A stretch of DNA of 64,000 nucleotides from JAXMEQ01 sp046348225 (GCA_046348225.1 JAXMEQ010000005.1:186001-250000), one strand, 5' to 3'; shown: positions 1 through 8,733, counted from the stretch's first letter. Made by a program: numbers and translations. The notes: generated by a model not told the origin, from the letters alone.

Positions 1-1
1 C

Positions 2-325
2 GGGTATCCGGGTGCGCCCAAGAGCCTGAAGCAGGTCCAGGCGTCCAGTGGCCTGTTCTTCGAGGTGTTCAGGAAGTACGACCGCGACAACCTGCTGTTG
101 ACGCAGGCGGAACAGGAAGTGCTGAGCCAGGATCTGGACATCGGCCGGCTCGGCGACGCCTTGCAGGCGATTGCGCGCAAGCGCGTCGAAGCAGTGCAGC
201 TGCGCCACCCGAGCCCCATGAGCTTGCCGCTGATGGTGGAGCGATTCCGCGAGAAGCTCACCACCGAGCAGCTGAGCGCGCGGCTGGACCGCATCTTGCG
301 CGACATGGAGCGTGACGAGTCGTAA
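2..325 (+). CDS. Ligase-associated DEXH-box helicase, C-terminal fragment
   Basis: The frame is open from the first bases of the window, so the 5' part of the gene lies outside. The visible 107 residues begin GYPGAPKSLKQVQASSGLFF, followed by a segment reading FEVFRKYD, and end with HPSPMSLPLMVERFREKL and a basic helix. I recognise this as the extreme C-terminus of the Lhr-like DEXH helicases that are usually encoded beside an ATP-dependent DNA ligase and act in DNA repair. The helicase motifs themselves are not visible here, so the assignment rests on the C-terminal signature alone. Confidence 0.7.
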   Translation, partial: GYPGAPKSLKQVQASSGLFFEVFRKYDRDNLLLTQAEQEVLSQDLDIGRLGDALQAIARKRVEAVQLRHPSPMSLPLMVERFREKLTTEQLSARLDRILRDMERDES

Positions 326-451
326 AACCGTCTTGTCCTACAGGAGCATCGGCGCCGTCCCACGCCCGTTGGCCGGTGGCCTGCCTACAGTGAAGCCGTG
401 CCCCTGCCAGCCGCAGCGGCCGCATTCATCAACTGCAGGAAAGGAATCATC

Positions 452-649
452 ATGAACAAGAACCAGATCGAAGGCCGCGTGGACCAGGCCAAAGGCAAGC
501 TCAAGGAGGCAGCGGGCAAGCTGATCGGCAACGAACAGCTCCAGGTGGAAGGCCGGGTGGAGCAGGCCGGCGGCAAGCTGCAGGCCAAGGTGGGTGACAT
601 CAAGCAGGCCGCCAAGGACAAGGCCCGTGACCTGATCGACAAGATCTGA
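452..649 (+). CDS. CsbD family stress protein
   Basis: A 65-residue hydrophilic protein starting MNKNQIEGRVDQAKGKLKE, with the repeated 'EGRV-QA-GK' pattern typical of the CsbD family. These are small general-stress proteins of unknown biochemical function. The ATG at 452 is preceded by a purine-rich AGGAAAGGA site; an in-frame start further upstream at 398 would add an unrelated Ala-rich leader and is rejected. It lies 23 bases upstream of a BON lipoprotein gene, and the two are probably co-transcribed as part of an envelope/stress cluster reaching to about 3.9 kb. Confidence 0.9.
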   Translation: MNKNQIEGRVDQAKGKLKEAAGKLIGNEQLQVEGRVEQAGGKLQAKVGDIKQAAKDKARDLIDKI

Positions 650-672
650 GGTTCGGGGGAAGGAGAATCAAC

Positions 673-1113
673 ATGAACCTCTCACGTCAAACCGTGGCGC
701 TGGCGTCGGCCGGCGCCCTGATGTTGATGCTGGCCGCCTGCGGGAAGAAGGCCGAAGACCAGACGGTGGGCCAGAAGCTGGACGCGGCGGTGGCGCAGAC
801 CGGGCAGGCCGCCGCATCCGCCAGGACCGACGCCAGGGAAGCCGTGCAGCAAACCAGGGATGCAGTCAAGGAAACCGGCGAAAAAATGGCCGACAAGCTC
901 AGCGACGCGACCATCACCGCCGAAGTGAATGCAGGCCTGGCCCGCGACGCCGACCTCAGTGCCATCAAGATCAACGTGGATACGCGTGATGGCAAAGTCA
1001 CGCTGACGGGTCCGGCGCCAACCGCCATGGCCCGCGACCGCGCCACGGCCATCGCCCGTGGGGTCAAGGGCGTGAATGCAGTGGATAACCAGCTCGTCGT
1101 CAGGGCGGGCTGA
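673..1113 (+). CDS. BON-domain lipoprotein
   Basis: 146 residues. The N-terminus is a lipoprotein signal peptide with a lipobox ending LAAC at residues 20-23, so the mature protein should be anchored by Cys23 in the envelope. A charged, Ala-rich, probably helical linker follows, and residues about 74-146 form a BON domain (pattern SDATITAEVNAGLARD then VTLTGPAPT). BON domains are thought to bind phospholipid or stabilise the periplasm, as in OsmY. A good Shine-Dalgarno (AAGGAGAA) precedes the ATG. A second BON lipoprotein lies at 2196-2519 on the other strand. Confidence 0.88.
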   Translation: MNLSRQTVALASAGALMLMLAACGKKAEDQTVGQKLDAAVAQTGQAAASARTDAREAVQQTRDAVKETGEKMADKLSDATITAEVNAGLARDADLSAIKINVDTRDGKVTLTGPAPTAMARDRATAIARGVKGVNAVDNQLVVRAG

Positions 1114-1151
1114 ACGCCGGGAGCCGCCGCGCTCCCGAACGTCGCCATTGC

Positions 1152-2186
1152 TCAGGGGTGGCTGGCTTGCACGATGACATCGTGCACAAAGCGCAGCTTG
1201 CGCAAGGCGCCTGGTGTCAGGGCGAACGGATAGGCGTCGTCCTGGCCCAGACTGCGGTTCATGCTGTTGAGCAGCAGTGTGACAGGCACCCATTGCGCGA
1301 CCAGCTGGTCGAAGCCGGGCCGGCACGCGTCGCTGAACGGGTCCTGTAGCGCTCCCAGGTCGTCCGGCACCTGGCCGGGCAGTGCCAGTCGCGTTCCATA
1401 CGACGAAGCGGTTTCCAGCAGGTCCACCATGTGCAGGTAGTGGGCCCAGGTCTCAGCCCAGTCTTCCCATGGATGTGCGGCCGCGTAGGCACTGACGTGG
1501 TTCTGCTGCCAGTCCGGGCCGTCTGCCCCCTGGGCATAGTGCTGGTCCAGTGCTGCCGCGTAGTCCTGTTCATGGTCACCAAAGACATCACAGAAACCGG
1601 CAAGCCAGGGCCCGGCGCCGATCAACTGGTCCCAGTAGTAATGGCCCGACTCGTGGCGAAGGTGGCCCAGCAGCGTCCGGTACGGTTCATGCAGTGCCAC
1701 CCGAAGGCGCACACGTTCGTCATCGTCCGCTTCGGCAATGTTGAGGGTGATGACACCGGCGTCGTGCCCCGTCACAACCGGGTCCGTGCCGGGCAGGTCA
1801 GCGAGGAATTCGAACATCGGCCCTGACGCAGCGCCATCGGTGGTGTTGGTGGCGACCAACCCGAGGCGCGCAAGGGTATAGAACAGCCTGCGCTTAGCGC
1901 GCTCGATCCGGCGCCAGCGCTCGTGGTTGCGCGGCTCGGACAAGTCCGGCAGCAGCCTTGTGTGGCGGCAGGCGATGCAAAGCGGGTTGGGGTCCTGTGA
2001 CAGGACCGCGAAGTTGCAGGCCTGGTGGACGGGCCGGTTGAGGCACGGCCGGTAGCGATCGTCGTCACCCGCCGCGGCCAGCGCGAGCTGGTCGGGCAGA
2101 AACGAGAGCACGCTGCCGCAGTGCAGGCAGCGCACATTGTCAAAGAAGACCGGCTGCCCGCAGACGGAGCAGCTGAAGATCTTCAC
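1152..2186 (-). CDS. Putative zinc-binding metallopeptidase with N-terminal zinc ribbon
   Basis: 344 residues. The N-terminus carries a zinc-ribbon-like Cys set (C6-x2-C9 and C20-x2-C23). The centre has the zincin motif HESGH at residues 178-182, within LRHESGHYYWD, giving two zinc-ligand histidines and the catalytic Glu. This arrangement matches the bacterial 'putative zinc-binding metallopeptidase' family (DUF2248-like), whose substrate is unknown. There is no signal peptide, so it is probably cytoplasmic. It ends downstream of the BON gene at 673-1113 in convergent orientation and is the distal gene of the minus-strand stress cluster. Confidence 0.82.
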   Translation of the reverse strand: MKIFSCSVCGQPVFFDNVRCLHCGSVLSFLPDQLALAAAGDDDRYRPCLNRPVHQACNFAVLSQDPNPLCIACRHTRLLPDLSEPRNHERWRRIERAKRRLFYTLARLGLVATNTTDGAASGPMFEFLADLPGTDPVVTGHDAGVITLNIAEADDDERVRLRVALHEPYRTLLGHLRHESGHYYWDQLIGAGPWLAGFCDVFGDHEQDYAAALDQHYAQGADGPDWQQNHVSAYAAAHPWEDWAETWAHYLHMVDLLETASSYGTRLALPGQVPDDLGALQDPFSDACRPGFDQLVAQWVPVTLLLNSMNRSLGQDDAYPFALTPGALRKLRFVHDVIVQASHP

Positions 2187-2195
2187 GCCGCCGGA

Positions 2196-2519
2196 TCAGG
2201 GGCGGACGGTCAGGCTGTTGCGAACCTCGCGCACACCCTTGGTGTTGCGCGCGATGTACTCGGCCTGTGCCTTTTCAGTGCTGGACTTGGCAAAGCCCGA
2301 CAGCGCCACGGTGCCGTTCAGGGTTTCAACCTTGATGGCGCCGGCATCGACGGTTTTGTCTTCGACAAACTTGGCCTTGATGGCGGTGGTTATGGACGCA
2401 TCGTCAACATAGGCACCCACGGTCTCCTGGCCGCGCACGACGGCGCAGCCAGCGCTGACCAGCGTGATGCCGGCAAGGGTGGCAAGGGCGAGGGCACGGG
2501 CGTATTGGGTAGTTTTCAT
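2196..2519 (-). CDS. BON-domain lipoprotein (OsmY-like)
   Basis: 107 residues starting MKTTQYARALALATLAGI. A signal peptide ends in a lipobox-like VSAGC (Cys25), followed by one BON domain at about residues 38-107 (DASITTAIKAKFVEDK, then GTVALSGFAKS). An in-frame extension of the reading frame far upstream to 3299 is only a shadow of neighbouring genes; the ATG at 2519 has a GGAGAAACC site just before it. Predicted periplasmic or outer-membrane stress protein. It sits 9 bases upstream of the metallopeptidase gene and 41 bases downstream of an unknown membrane protein gene, all on one strand. Confidence 0.87.
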   Translation of the reverse strand: MKTTQYARALALATLAGITLVSAGCAVVRGQETVGAYVDDASITTAIKAKFVEDKTVDAGAIKVETLNGTVALSGFAKSSTEKAQAEYIARNTKGVREVRNSLTVRP

Positions 2520-2560
2520 GGTTTCTCCTTCAGGGTTGGGAACTGGTATGGGATAGGGGG

Positions 2561-2977
2561 TCAGTGCGCCGCGTTGTGGGCGGCGTCTTCGCGGGGCTGC
2601 CGTGCGTCCTGCGACAGCAGGGACACCAGCAGGCTGGAAAAATCGGAGGAGCGCAGCGTCGCGGCCAGCAGCGCGCCGACGGAAATGAGTCGCCAGGGCT
2701 TGACGATGACGGCCGCAGCGCCCAGACCCGCGGCGATGCCGACCAGCTGCAGCGGTTTCTCGCGCGCGTAGTTCTCGATCAGCGGCTGTGCAATCCGGGC
2801 TGTGGCATTCGCCGGGTGTCGGCTCCACCAGGTACGCAGGACGCGAAGGCCCGTGTGCCAGCCACCCGATCCGCTCGGGCGGGGGGATGGCTGCGATCCG
2901 CCTGTGTCGCCGGCGTCCCCGCGCATTTCGCGGGCCAGCCGGATCCGGCTGGCGACCAGTCGTTCGACCGGGGTCAT
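2561..2977 (-). CDS. Hypothetical membrane protein of the stress cluster
   Basis: 138 residues, family not recognised. The first 70 residues are polar with a Pro/Ser/Gly-rich stretch; residues about 76-112 hold one or two hydrophobic segments (VGIAAGLGAAAVIV and LISVGALLAATL). The start codon overlaps the stop of the preceding holin-family gene by four bases (ATGA type), so the two are translationally coupled. Position next to YqjE- and YqjD-like genes suggests it is the third, less conserved member (YqjK-like position) of that inner-membrane/ribosome-associated stress module; this is inference from context only. Confidence 0.65.
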   Translation of the reverse strand: MTPVERLVASRIRLAREMRGDAGDTGGSQPSPRPSGSGGWHTGLRVLRTWWSRHPANATARIAQPLIENYAREKPLQLVGIAAGLGAAAVIVKPWRLISVGALLAATLRSSDFSSLLVSLLSQDARQPREDAAHNAAH

Positions 2978-3348
2978 GACTGGCCGGCCGCGGCACGCAG
3001 GACCTGCGCGTCGGCGGCAATCTGTGCGCGGGTTTCCGGGAAATAGCTCGTGCCCATGGGCCGGCGGGCCAGCAGCCAGGCGATGAACGCCAGTCCGAGT
3101 GCGACCGCCGGGGCCGCAGCAAGCGCCCAGTGGAACTGGCCCTGCAAGGCGCCAAGCATGGTGGCAGTCCCTGCCAACACCAGAAAGACCGCCAGCAGCA
3201 CCAGAGCGGCAACCCAGGCAAGCCCGCGCCGCACCGTGTCAAGGCCCAAGCCCGTGGCTTCCTGCTGGACCAGCGCTGCATACGCAGACGCATGATCAAC
3301 GGCGAGATCAGGTCGGCTGATCAGCAGGGAAAAGACGGGATGAACCAT
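2974..3348 (-). CDS. Phage holin family / YqjE-like membrane protein
   Basis: 124 residues with two clear transmembrane helices (about residues 45-68 and 75-95) separated by a short loop, and a polar N-terminus. This is the layout of the 'phage holin family' (YqjE-like) proteins that sit beside YqjD/ElaB (DUF883) genes in proteobacteria. Despite the family name there is no lysis module around it; the neighbours are bacterial stress genes. Its start lies 20 bases after the DUF883 gene's stop and its end overlaps the next gene by four bases, so the set is an operon read on the minus strand. Confidence 0.8.
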   Translation of the reverse strand: MVHPVFSLLISRPDLAVDHASAYAALVQQEATGLGLDTVRRGLAWVAALVLLAVFLVLAGTATMLGALQGQFHWALAAAPAVALGLAFIAWLLARRPMGTSYFPETRAQIAADAQVLRAAAGQS

Positions 3349-3368
3349 GGCGGCTGGTTGTCCTGCGA

Positions 3369-3677
3369 TCAGTCGCGCCGGCGGCTTGCCGCAATCACCA
3401 GTGCGGCCAGCGCAGCGCCGGCGGCTGCGGCGATCAGCACGGAGCGGACGGGCTGTTCTGCGACATACCGGCTGGTGGCCTCGGTGTAGTGGCTGACCCG
3501 CTTCTGCACCTTGGCGCCAGCGTCGGACGCGGCGTGGATGCCGCGCGTGGCCATGTCCTGTGCGCGCGACGCGATGCGTTCGATGGCTTCTTCAGTGGAA
3601 TGCAGAACGTCGCCGGAGAGCTGGCGGGCGGCGGCTTCGCCGTCGCGCAGCAGGGTGGAAGTGTTCGAAGTATTCAT
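3369..3677 (-). CDS. DUF883 family protein (YqjD/ElaB-like)
   Basis: 102 residues. The N-terminal two thirds is an amphipathic helical region (STEEAIERIASRAQDMA...), followed by a single C-terminal membrane helix at about residues 78-96 and a basic tail SRRRD. This is the signature of DUF883 proteins such as YqjD and ElaB, C-tail-anchored inner-membrane proteins that bind ribosomes in stationary phase in E. coli. The conserved EQPVRSV motif before the helix is present. First or second gene of the minus-strand stress operon, 15 bases downstream of the DUF1328 gene. Confidence 0.88.
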   Translation of the reverse strand: MNTSNTSTLLRDGEAAARQLSGDVLHSTEEAIERIASRAQDMATRGIHAASDAGAKVQKRVSHYTEATSRYVAEQPVRSVLIAAAAGAALAALVIAASRRRD

Positions 3678-3692
3678 GGTGTTTTCCGGGGT

Positions 3693-3857
3693 TCAGTTTT
3701 TCCGCACAAGACTGATGACGAAACTGACAAGAGCCATGACCGCGAAAATGAAGAAAAGAATCTTGGCGATTTCGACGGCGCCAGCGGCAATGCCGCCAAA
3801 GCCGAAAACGGCCGCAATCAGTGCGATCACGAGGAAGACAACGGCGTAGTGCAACAT
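3693..3857 (-). CDS. DUF1328 small membrane protein (YtjA-like)
   Basis: A 54-residue protein beginning MLHYAVVFLVIALIAAVFGF, with two hydrophobic helices joined by GGIAAGAVEIAK and a short basic end VRKN. This is the full-length DUF1328/YtjA pattern. I translated it by hand on the minus strand: ATG at 3855-3857, TGA at 3693-3695. An AAGGAAC site precedes the start. It heads the minus-strand stress operon; such genes are commonly sigma-S or stress induced in related bacteria, but I see no promoter I can name. Confidence 0.88.
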   Translation of the reverse strand: MLHYAVVFLVIALIAAVFGFGGIAAGAVEIAKILFFIFAVMALVSFVISLVRKN

Positions 3858-4025
3858 GGGGGTTCCTTAAAAAATACGGGGTAGCCCGCGAGCTGGCGTC
3901 CACGACCGAAACGCCTGCGCCTAGGTTAGGCGCAGGCAGCCTCTCTGTTGATCAGCGTGAGACGGGTGCGGCTGTCATCCGCCGCGGCGTGGCGCTGTAG
4001 GAGCGCGCCGACGCGGGATGCGCCT

Positions 4026-5387
4026 TCAGTGCTGTGCGCTGGGCATCATGGCCAGGATGCGGGTGCCCTTGCCGGGCGCGGACTGCACCGACAGCCGGCC
4101 GCCGGCGGCCTCCACGCGATGGCGCATTCCGGCGAGTCCATGGGTGGATGGCCGGACCTGCGCAGCGTCAAAGCCGATACCGTTGTCGCTGATCTCCACC
4201 TCCACGTGGGTGTCGTACCGGCGCAGGCTGATGTCGACCAAGCTGGCCTGCGCATATTTGCCGATGTTGGTCAGGGACTCCTGGATCAGGCGGTACACGG
4301 TGAGCTGCCGCGACTCGTCAAGCTGGACTTCGTCCAGCACGGTGGCGACTTCAACGCCGGAGCGTTCGCCAAATTCACGCGCCAGGATTTCAAGCGATGC
4401 CACCAGCCCAAGATTGGACAGCGATGACGGGCGCAAGTCTTCAATGATGCGACGCTTCAGCGCGATGCCGCTGTTGAGCGTTTCCGTCAGGTGCTTCAGC
4501 CGCTCCTGCAGGTCAGGCGTCCCCACGCCGAGCTTGGACTTGAGCCGTGCCACGTCAAGCTTGGCTGCGGTCAGCAAAGCGCCGAGTTCGTCGTGCAGTT
4601 CCCGGGCGAGATGGCCGCGTTCTTCCTCGCGCACCAGCTGCAGGTGGGTGGCCAGCTCCGCCAGACTGGCGGTGCGCTCGCGCACCTGCTGTTCAAGCAG
4701 GTCGCGCTCCTTCTGCAGCGCTTCCTGCTGGCGTTCGGCAGCCACCGTGAGCGCGTTGGTTTGGCGCAGGTACAGGTAGAACGCGAGCAGGCCCGCCATG
4801 GCGACAGCGGCGATGCCGATACGCGAAAGCTGCAAGGCGCGATTCACCTGAAGCTGCCCGAGCTCCATGCGCCCGGCGGCCGACGTGATGAGTGCGATCG
4901 CATGGTCGCGGATCGCATCCATGTGTTCCTTGCCGACGTCGGTGGTCAGAACGAACTTCCAGGCGTCCTCGTTGCCCTGCTTGCGCATGCGGACGCTCAG
5001 GTCCATTTCGGTCAGTTTTCTCTGGACGTTGCGTCCCAGCTGCGCCAGCGTCTTGGATTCTTCGGGGTCGGGGGCATAGACCTCGCGCAGGCTGTCCATG
5101 GTCTGGCTGATGTCTGCCAGCGCGTTGTCATAAGGCTCAAGATAGCGCGGGTCGCCCGTCAACAGGTAGCCGCGCTGGCCGGTCTCGGCGTCCAGCATGT
5201 GTTGCAGCAGCTTGTTGAGCGAACCCCGCGTGCGCGATGCCGTGGCGATCTCCTGCAGTGCAGCGGTCGAGCGCTTGTAGCCGGTTTCATTGATGAATAT
5301 CAGGATGCAGGCCGCCAGCACGGCCAGCGGCATGCTGATTGCCATGTTCGGACGGGTCAGAAACCCGGGCAGTGAAAACCATCGCAT
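4026..5387 (-). CDS. CHASE3-domain sensor histidine kinase (NarL/DegS-type)
   Basis: 453 residues from the chosen ATG at 5387; an in-frame GTG at 5441 would add 18 residues that look like leader sequence. Two membrane helices (about 16-33 and 188-208) flank a CHASE3 sensor domain with its signature AETGQRGYLLTGDPRYLEP around residues 68-86. A coiled coil leads to a HisKA_3 domain with phospho-acceptor His265 in ARELHDELG, then an ATPase domain with an N-box (ESLTN, 370-374) and G-box (DNGIGFD, 401-407). The gene is divergent from the LuxR-type regulator at 5459, its likely partner. CHASE3 ligands are unknown. Confidence 0.92.
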   Translation of the reverse strand: MRWFSLPGFLTRPNMAISMPLAVLAACILIFINETGYKRSTAALQEIATASRTRGSLNKLLQHMLDAETGQRGYLLTGDPRYLEPYDNALADISQTMDSLREVYAPDPEESKTLAQLGRNVQRKLTEMDLSVRMRKQGNEDAWKFVLTTDVGKEHMDAIRDHAIALITSAAGRMELGQLQVNRALQLSRIGIAAVAMAGLLAFYLYLRQTNALTVAAERQQEALQKERDLLEQQVRERTASLAELATHLQLVREEERGHLARELHDELGALLTAAKLDVARLKSKLGVGTPDLQERLKHLTETLNSGIALKRRIIEDLRPSSLSNLGLVASLEILAREFGERSGVEVATVLDEVQLDESRQLTVYRLIQESLTNIGKYAQASLVDISLRRYDTHVEVEISDNGIGFDAAQVRPSTHGLAGMRHRVEAAGGRLSVQSAPGKGTRILAMMPSAQH

Positions 5388-5458
5388 GGAAACCCCCGCG
5401 CAGACGGCGCTGTGAATAGAATCAGACTGCACCCACGCCACACCAGAAAGAACCAGTC

Positions 5459-6091
5459 ATGATCAAAGTCGGAATTGTGGATGACCACGCCATCGTGAGG
5501 ACGGGGCTCAGGCAGTTTTTTTCCGAGCAGGTGGATCTGCGTGTTGTCGGCGAGGCTGGCAGCGGCCGCGAGGCCATCGACCTTGTCCGCACCACCGAAC
5601 TTGACGTGCTGGTCATGGACCTTTCCATGCCCGGACAAAGCGGCATTGATGCACTGGCCATGATCCGCGCCAAGGCCCCGGACGTGGGCATCCTCATCCT
5701 GAGTGGTTACCCCGAAGAGCACTATGCAATGAACATGATCCGCCAGGGTGCCAGCGGCTACTTGAACAAGGAGTGCGAGCCGATGGAAATCGTCAACGCG
5801 ATCCGCACCATCTCGCTGGGCCGGCGTTACATCTCCCCGTCGGTGGCGGAGCTGCTGGCCCAGCAGCTCAACCGCAAGGAAGGCGGTGCACCTCATGAGC
5901 AGCTGTCCGAGCGCGAATTCCAGGTGTTCCTGAAGCTCGCCCGCGGAGAGACGGCGGGCGATATCGCCAAGTCGCTGTCGTTGAGTGTCAAGACCGTGAG
6001 CACGTACCGCACCCGCCTGATGGAAAAAATGAGCCTGGCGTCCAACAGCGACCTCACGTACTACGCGCTGAAGAACAAGCTGATCGACTGA
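5459..6091 (+). CDS. NarL/LuxR-type response regulator
   Basis: 210 residues: a receiver domain (acidic pair D8-D9, phospho-acceptor D54 in VMDLSMPG, Lys104 in YLNKE) followed by a LuxR-type helix-turn-helix at about 147-205 (LSEREFQVFLKLARGETAGD...). A DNA-binding transcription factor activated by phosphorylation. It is divergent from the CHASE3 kinase gene with 71 bases between the two starts, the usual arrangement for a cognate kinase-regulator pair. The regulated genes are not identified; the small stress genes at 2.2-3.9 kb are candidates by proximity only. Confidence 0.92.
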   Translation: MIKVGIVDDHAIVRTGLRQFFSEQVDLRVVGEAGSGREAIDLVRTTELDVLVMDLSMPGQSGIDALAMIRAKAPDVGILILSGYPEEHYAMNMIRQGASGYLNKECEPMEIVNAIRTISLGRRYISPSVAELLAQQLNRKEGGAPHEQLSEREFQVFLKLARGETAGDIAKSLSLSVKTVSTYRTRLMEKMSLASNSDLTYYALKNKLID

Positions 6092-6481
6092 TCACGGGCC
6101 GCTGGGGGCCGGGCTGCAGTGGTCAATGCAGAAGTCCACCAGCGCATCAATTTCATTGGACTTGTCGAACACCGCGTCGGCGCCGAGCTGGGTGCACCGC
6201 CTGCGCATGTCGACAGTGGCGTAATTGCTGAGCACCACCACGCGCTGGCCCGGACGCCGGTTGCGGCACGCTTCCAGCACGCCGAGGCCGCTGCCCTGCC
6301 GTAGGAAGAGGTCGACAATGGCGAGATCCCACTGGCTGCTGTTGTCCTGCAGCCAGGCGCGGCCATCACTTTCGGTTTCAGCGAACCCAGCGGCCTTGAC
6401 GCACGTCAACTCTTCCAGCGTATCAATGAGATTCTCGCGGATGGTTGCGTTGTCTTCGACGATGTAGGTTCTCAATGCCAC
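6092..6481 (-). CDS. Single-domain response regulator (receiver only)
   Basis: 129 residues forming a receiver domain and nothing else: acidic residues E9-D10, probable phospho-acceptor D57 in LAIVDLFL, Ser85 and Lys107. No output domain is attached, so it may act by protein contact or as a phosphate sink. Its stop codon is the base after the stop of the convergent NarL-type regulator gene (6091/6092), so the two are packed tail to tail. With the CHASE3 kinase it forms a three-gene signalling island with one kinase and two receivers. Confidence 0.85.
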   Translation of the reverse strand: MALRTYIVEDNATIRENLIDTLEELTCVKAAGFAETESDGRAWLQDNSSQWDLAIVDLFLRQGSGLGVLEACRNRRPGQRVVVLSNYATVDMRRRCTQLGADAVFDKSNEIDALVDFCIDHCSPAPSGP

Positions 6482-6774
6482 GGTAGTGAGTTGCCAGTGC
6501 CTTGGTGCTGCGTCTGCCTGCCATGCCCGCCAGGCCCTCTGGCACCAGGCTGTATCGCAATGTATCGCGCTGGTTCAGAAAATTGTGCCAGCGACGTCGC
6601 CGCACGCCTGTAGGACGCATCCTACCGGTGGATATGCCGTCGGCGCAATGCCTGCACGGTGCGGCTGTAGGCAGGGGCTGACGCCGTGTGCGGCCTCCCG
6701 CCGATGGCGATGCAGTGCGGCCTGCCGGACACTGGAACGTCAGTCACACCGTGGCTGCGGTCGAAAGATGCCAG
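6482..6774. other. Intergenic region between divergent genes
   Basis: About 290 bases without a convincing gene, between the start of the receiver-only regulator (minus) and the start of the AsmA-like gene (plus). It must hold both promoters. A short imperfect palindrome (GTAGGACGCATCCTAC) is visible at about 6611-6626. No RNA gene was recognised. Confidence 0.5.
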
Positions 6775-8733
6775 ATGAAGCCCTTTTCCCTGAAACCGCC
6801 CTGGCGCCTGCCGTTCCGGATTGCGGCGGCGGTGGCCGGAGTGGTGGCCGCCATGGTGGTGTTGGTGCTGGTATTCCCATGGGACTGGCTGCGCGGGCCG
6901 CTGAACCGCTACGTGAGCGAACGGACGGGACGCCAGTTTGAAATCACGCGCCGGCTGGAGGTGGTACCGGGCTGGCGCACGCGGGTCCGGCTGGACGGCG
7001 TGGCGTTTGCCAACCCTGGATGGGCGACCGATCCATTCCTGATCAAGGCCGAGTCTGCAGAATTCGAGATCAGGCTGCTGCCATTGCTCCTGCACGGCCG
7101 CCTTGAACTGCCCACACTGGTGCTGCGGCGGCCCCAACTGGGCCTGCAGATGGAGCCGGACGGCCGGCGCACCTGGGCGCTGGGACGTGATACGGCGGAC
7201 CCGGGGACCGTGCCGGTGGTCGGTCTGCTGGAGGTAGACGCGGGCGAACTGCACTACCTCGCTGCAGCGCAGGGGGTGGACATCCGCACCACCTTTGCGA
7301 TCGACCCGGCTGCGACGAACCGCCGGCCATTGAGCTTTCAGGGTCGCGGCCGCTACCAGCAACAACCCCTGTCCCTTTCCGGCAGCGCCGGCAGTGTGCT
7401 GGTACTGAATGCGCCGCTACAGCAGCCGTTTCCGCTCGCGCTGCAAGCGGTTGTAGGGGCTAGCACGTTCAGCATGACGGGGACGATTGCCACGCTGGCG
7501 GGGCCGGATGGGGTGGACGCCGAGTTCGCGCTGGCGGGTGCGAGCCTTGCCGATCTTTACAAGCTCACCGGGGTGGTGCTGCCGGCTACACCGCGCTACC
7601 GGCTTGGCGGGCACCTGGCCCGGTCGGGACGCCAGTGGAACCTGACGCGGATTCGCGGGCTCCTCGGCCAGTCAGACATTGCGGGTGACATGACGCTGGA
7701 CCGCACGCAGCCGGTTGCCATGCTGCGTGGCACGCTGAGCTCGCGGGTCATGGACTTCGAAGACCTGGCGCCGCTGGTGGGGCTGCAGGCCAGGGCCCAG
7801 CGGGCCGCGGCAGACCGCACGGCGCCTGGCGCACGCGTGCTGCCGGTCGCCACGCTGGACCTTGAGCGCCTGAAGATGATGAATGCCGATGTGCGGTTTC
7901 AGGCGGCACGCATTGCCCATGTGAAGGCCTTGCCGCTGGAGCGCGCGCAGGTTCATGTTCGCCTGACCGATGGCGTGCTGTTGCTGGATCCGCTGCAACT
8001 GGGGGTTGCGGGCGGAACGTTGGCGGGCCGGCTGCAGATCAGTGCGAACACCCGGCCGGCGGGGGTGGCGTTGCGGCTTGACGCCCGGGCGCTGCAACTC
8101 AACCAGCTGTTTCCAACCGTCCCGGCCCTGCGCAGCAGCCTTGGCCTGTTGCATGGGCTGGTGGACCTGCGTGCCAGTGGCAATAGCGTGGCCCAGATGC
8201 TGGGCGCGGCGTCGGGGGACGTGTCGCTGGCCATGGGCCCGGGCCAGATCAGCAACCTGCTGCTGGAATACATGGGGCTCGACGGGGGGGAGATCTTCAA
8301 GTTCATGTTGCGAGGCGACCGCAACGTGGCGCTGCGCTGCGCGGCCGCGGCATTTGACGTCCGGCAGGGCCTGATGCGCAGCCGCGCCATGGTGCTGGAC
8401 ACATCCGATACCGTTGTCCACGGGACCGGCACCATCCATCTGGCGACGGAATTGCTGGACCTGACCTTCATGCCGGAGCCCAAGGACACCAGCATCCTGA
8501 GCCTGCGCTCGCCCCTGAAGGTCAGTGGCAGCTTCGCGGCCCCGAAGGCCGGGGTGGACAAGGGCGCGCTGGCCGGGCGGGCAGGCCTGGCGCTGGCATT
8601 GGGCATGATCAATCCGCTGCTGGCACTCGCCGCCACGCTGGAAACCGGCCCTGGGGTGGACGCTGATTGCAAACAGGTGCTGGCGCAGGCCGCGGCGCCC
8701 GCCACCGCAAAGCCCGGCGTCAAGCGGCCCTAG
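6775..8733 (+). CDS. AsmA family protein
   Basis: 652 residues from the ATG at 6775 (MKPFSLKPPWRLPFRIA); the open frame begins earlier at 6688 but that extension lacks the membrane-anchor pattern. One N-terminal membrane helix at about residues 14-36 is followed by a long periplasmic beta-rich region. The DWLRGPLNRYVSERTGRQFE segment and the late 'LDLTFMPEPKDTSILSLRSP' region are typical of AsmA-like proteins, now viewed as bridge-like lipid transfer proteins between inner and outer membrane. It is monocistronic and converges with moeB. Confidence 0.85.
   Translation: MKPFSLKPPWRLPFRIAAAVAGVVAAMVVLVLVFPWDWLRGPLNRYVSERTGRQFEITRRLEVVPGWRTRVRLDGVAFANPGWATDPFLIKAESAEFEIRLLPLLLHGRLELPTLVLRRPQLGLQMEPDGRRTWALGRDTADPGTVPVVGLLEVDAGELHYLAAAQGVDIRTTFAIDPAATNRRPLSFQGRGRYQQQPLSLSGSAGSVLVLNAPLQQPFPLALQAVVGASTFSMTGTIATLAGPDGVDAEFALAGASLADLYKLTGVVLPATPRYRLGGHLARSGRQWNLTRIRGLLGQSDIAGDMTLDRTQPVAMLRGTLSSRVMDFEDLAPLVGLQARAQRAAADRTAPGARVLPVATLDLERLKMMNADVRFQAARIAHVKALPLERAQVHVRLTDGVLLLDPLQLGVAGGTLAGRLQISANTRPAGVALRLDARALQLNQLFPTVPALRSSLGLLHGLVDLRASGNSVAQMLGAASGDVSLAMGPGQISNLLLEYMGLDGGEIFKFMLRGDRNVALRCAAAAFDVRQGLMRSRAMVLDTSDTVVHGTGTIHLATELLDLTFMPEPKDTSILSLRSPLKVSGSFAAPKAGVDKGALAGRAGLALALGMINPLLALAATLETGPGVDADCKQVLAQAAAPATAKPGVKRP

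Noticed and set aside
2974..3348. 'Phage holin' as a sign of a prophage
   Set aside because: The family name is historical; neighbours are DUF883 and other bacterial stress genes, and there is no lysis or structural gene.
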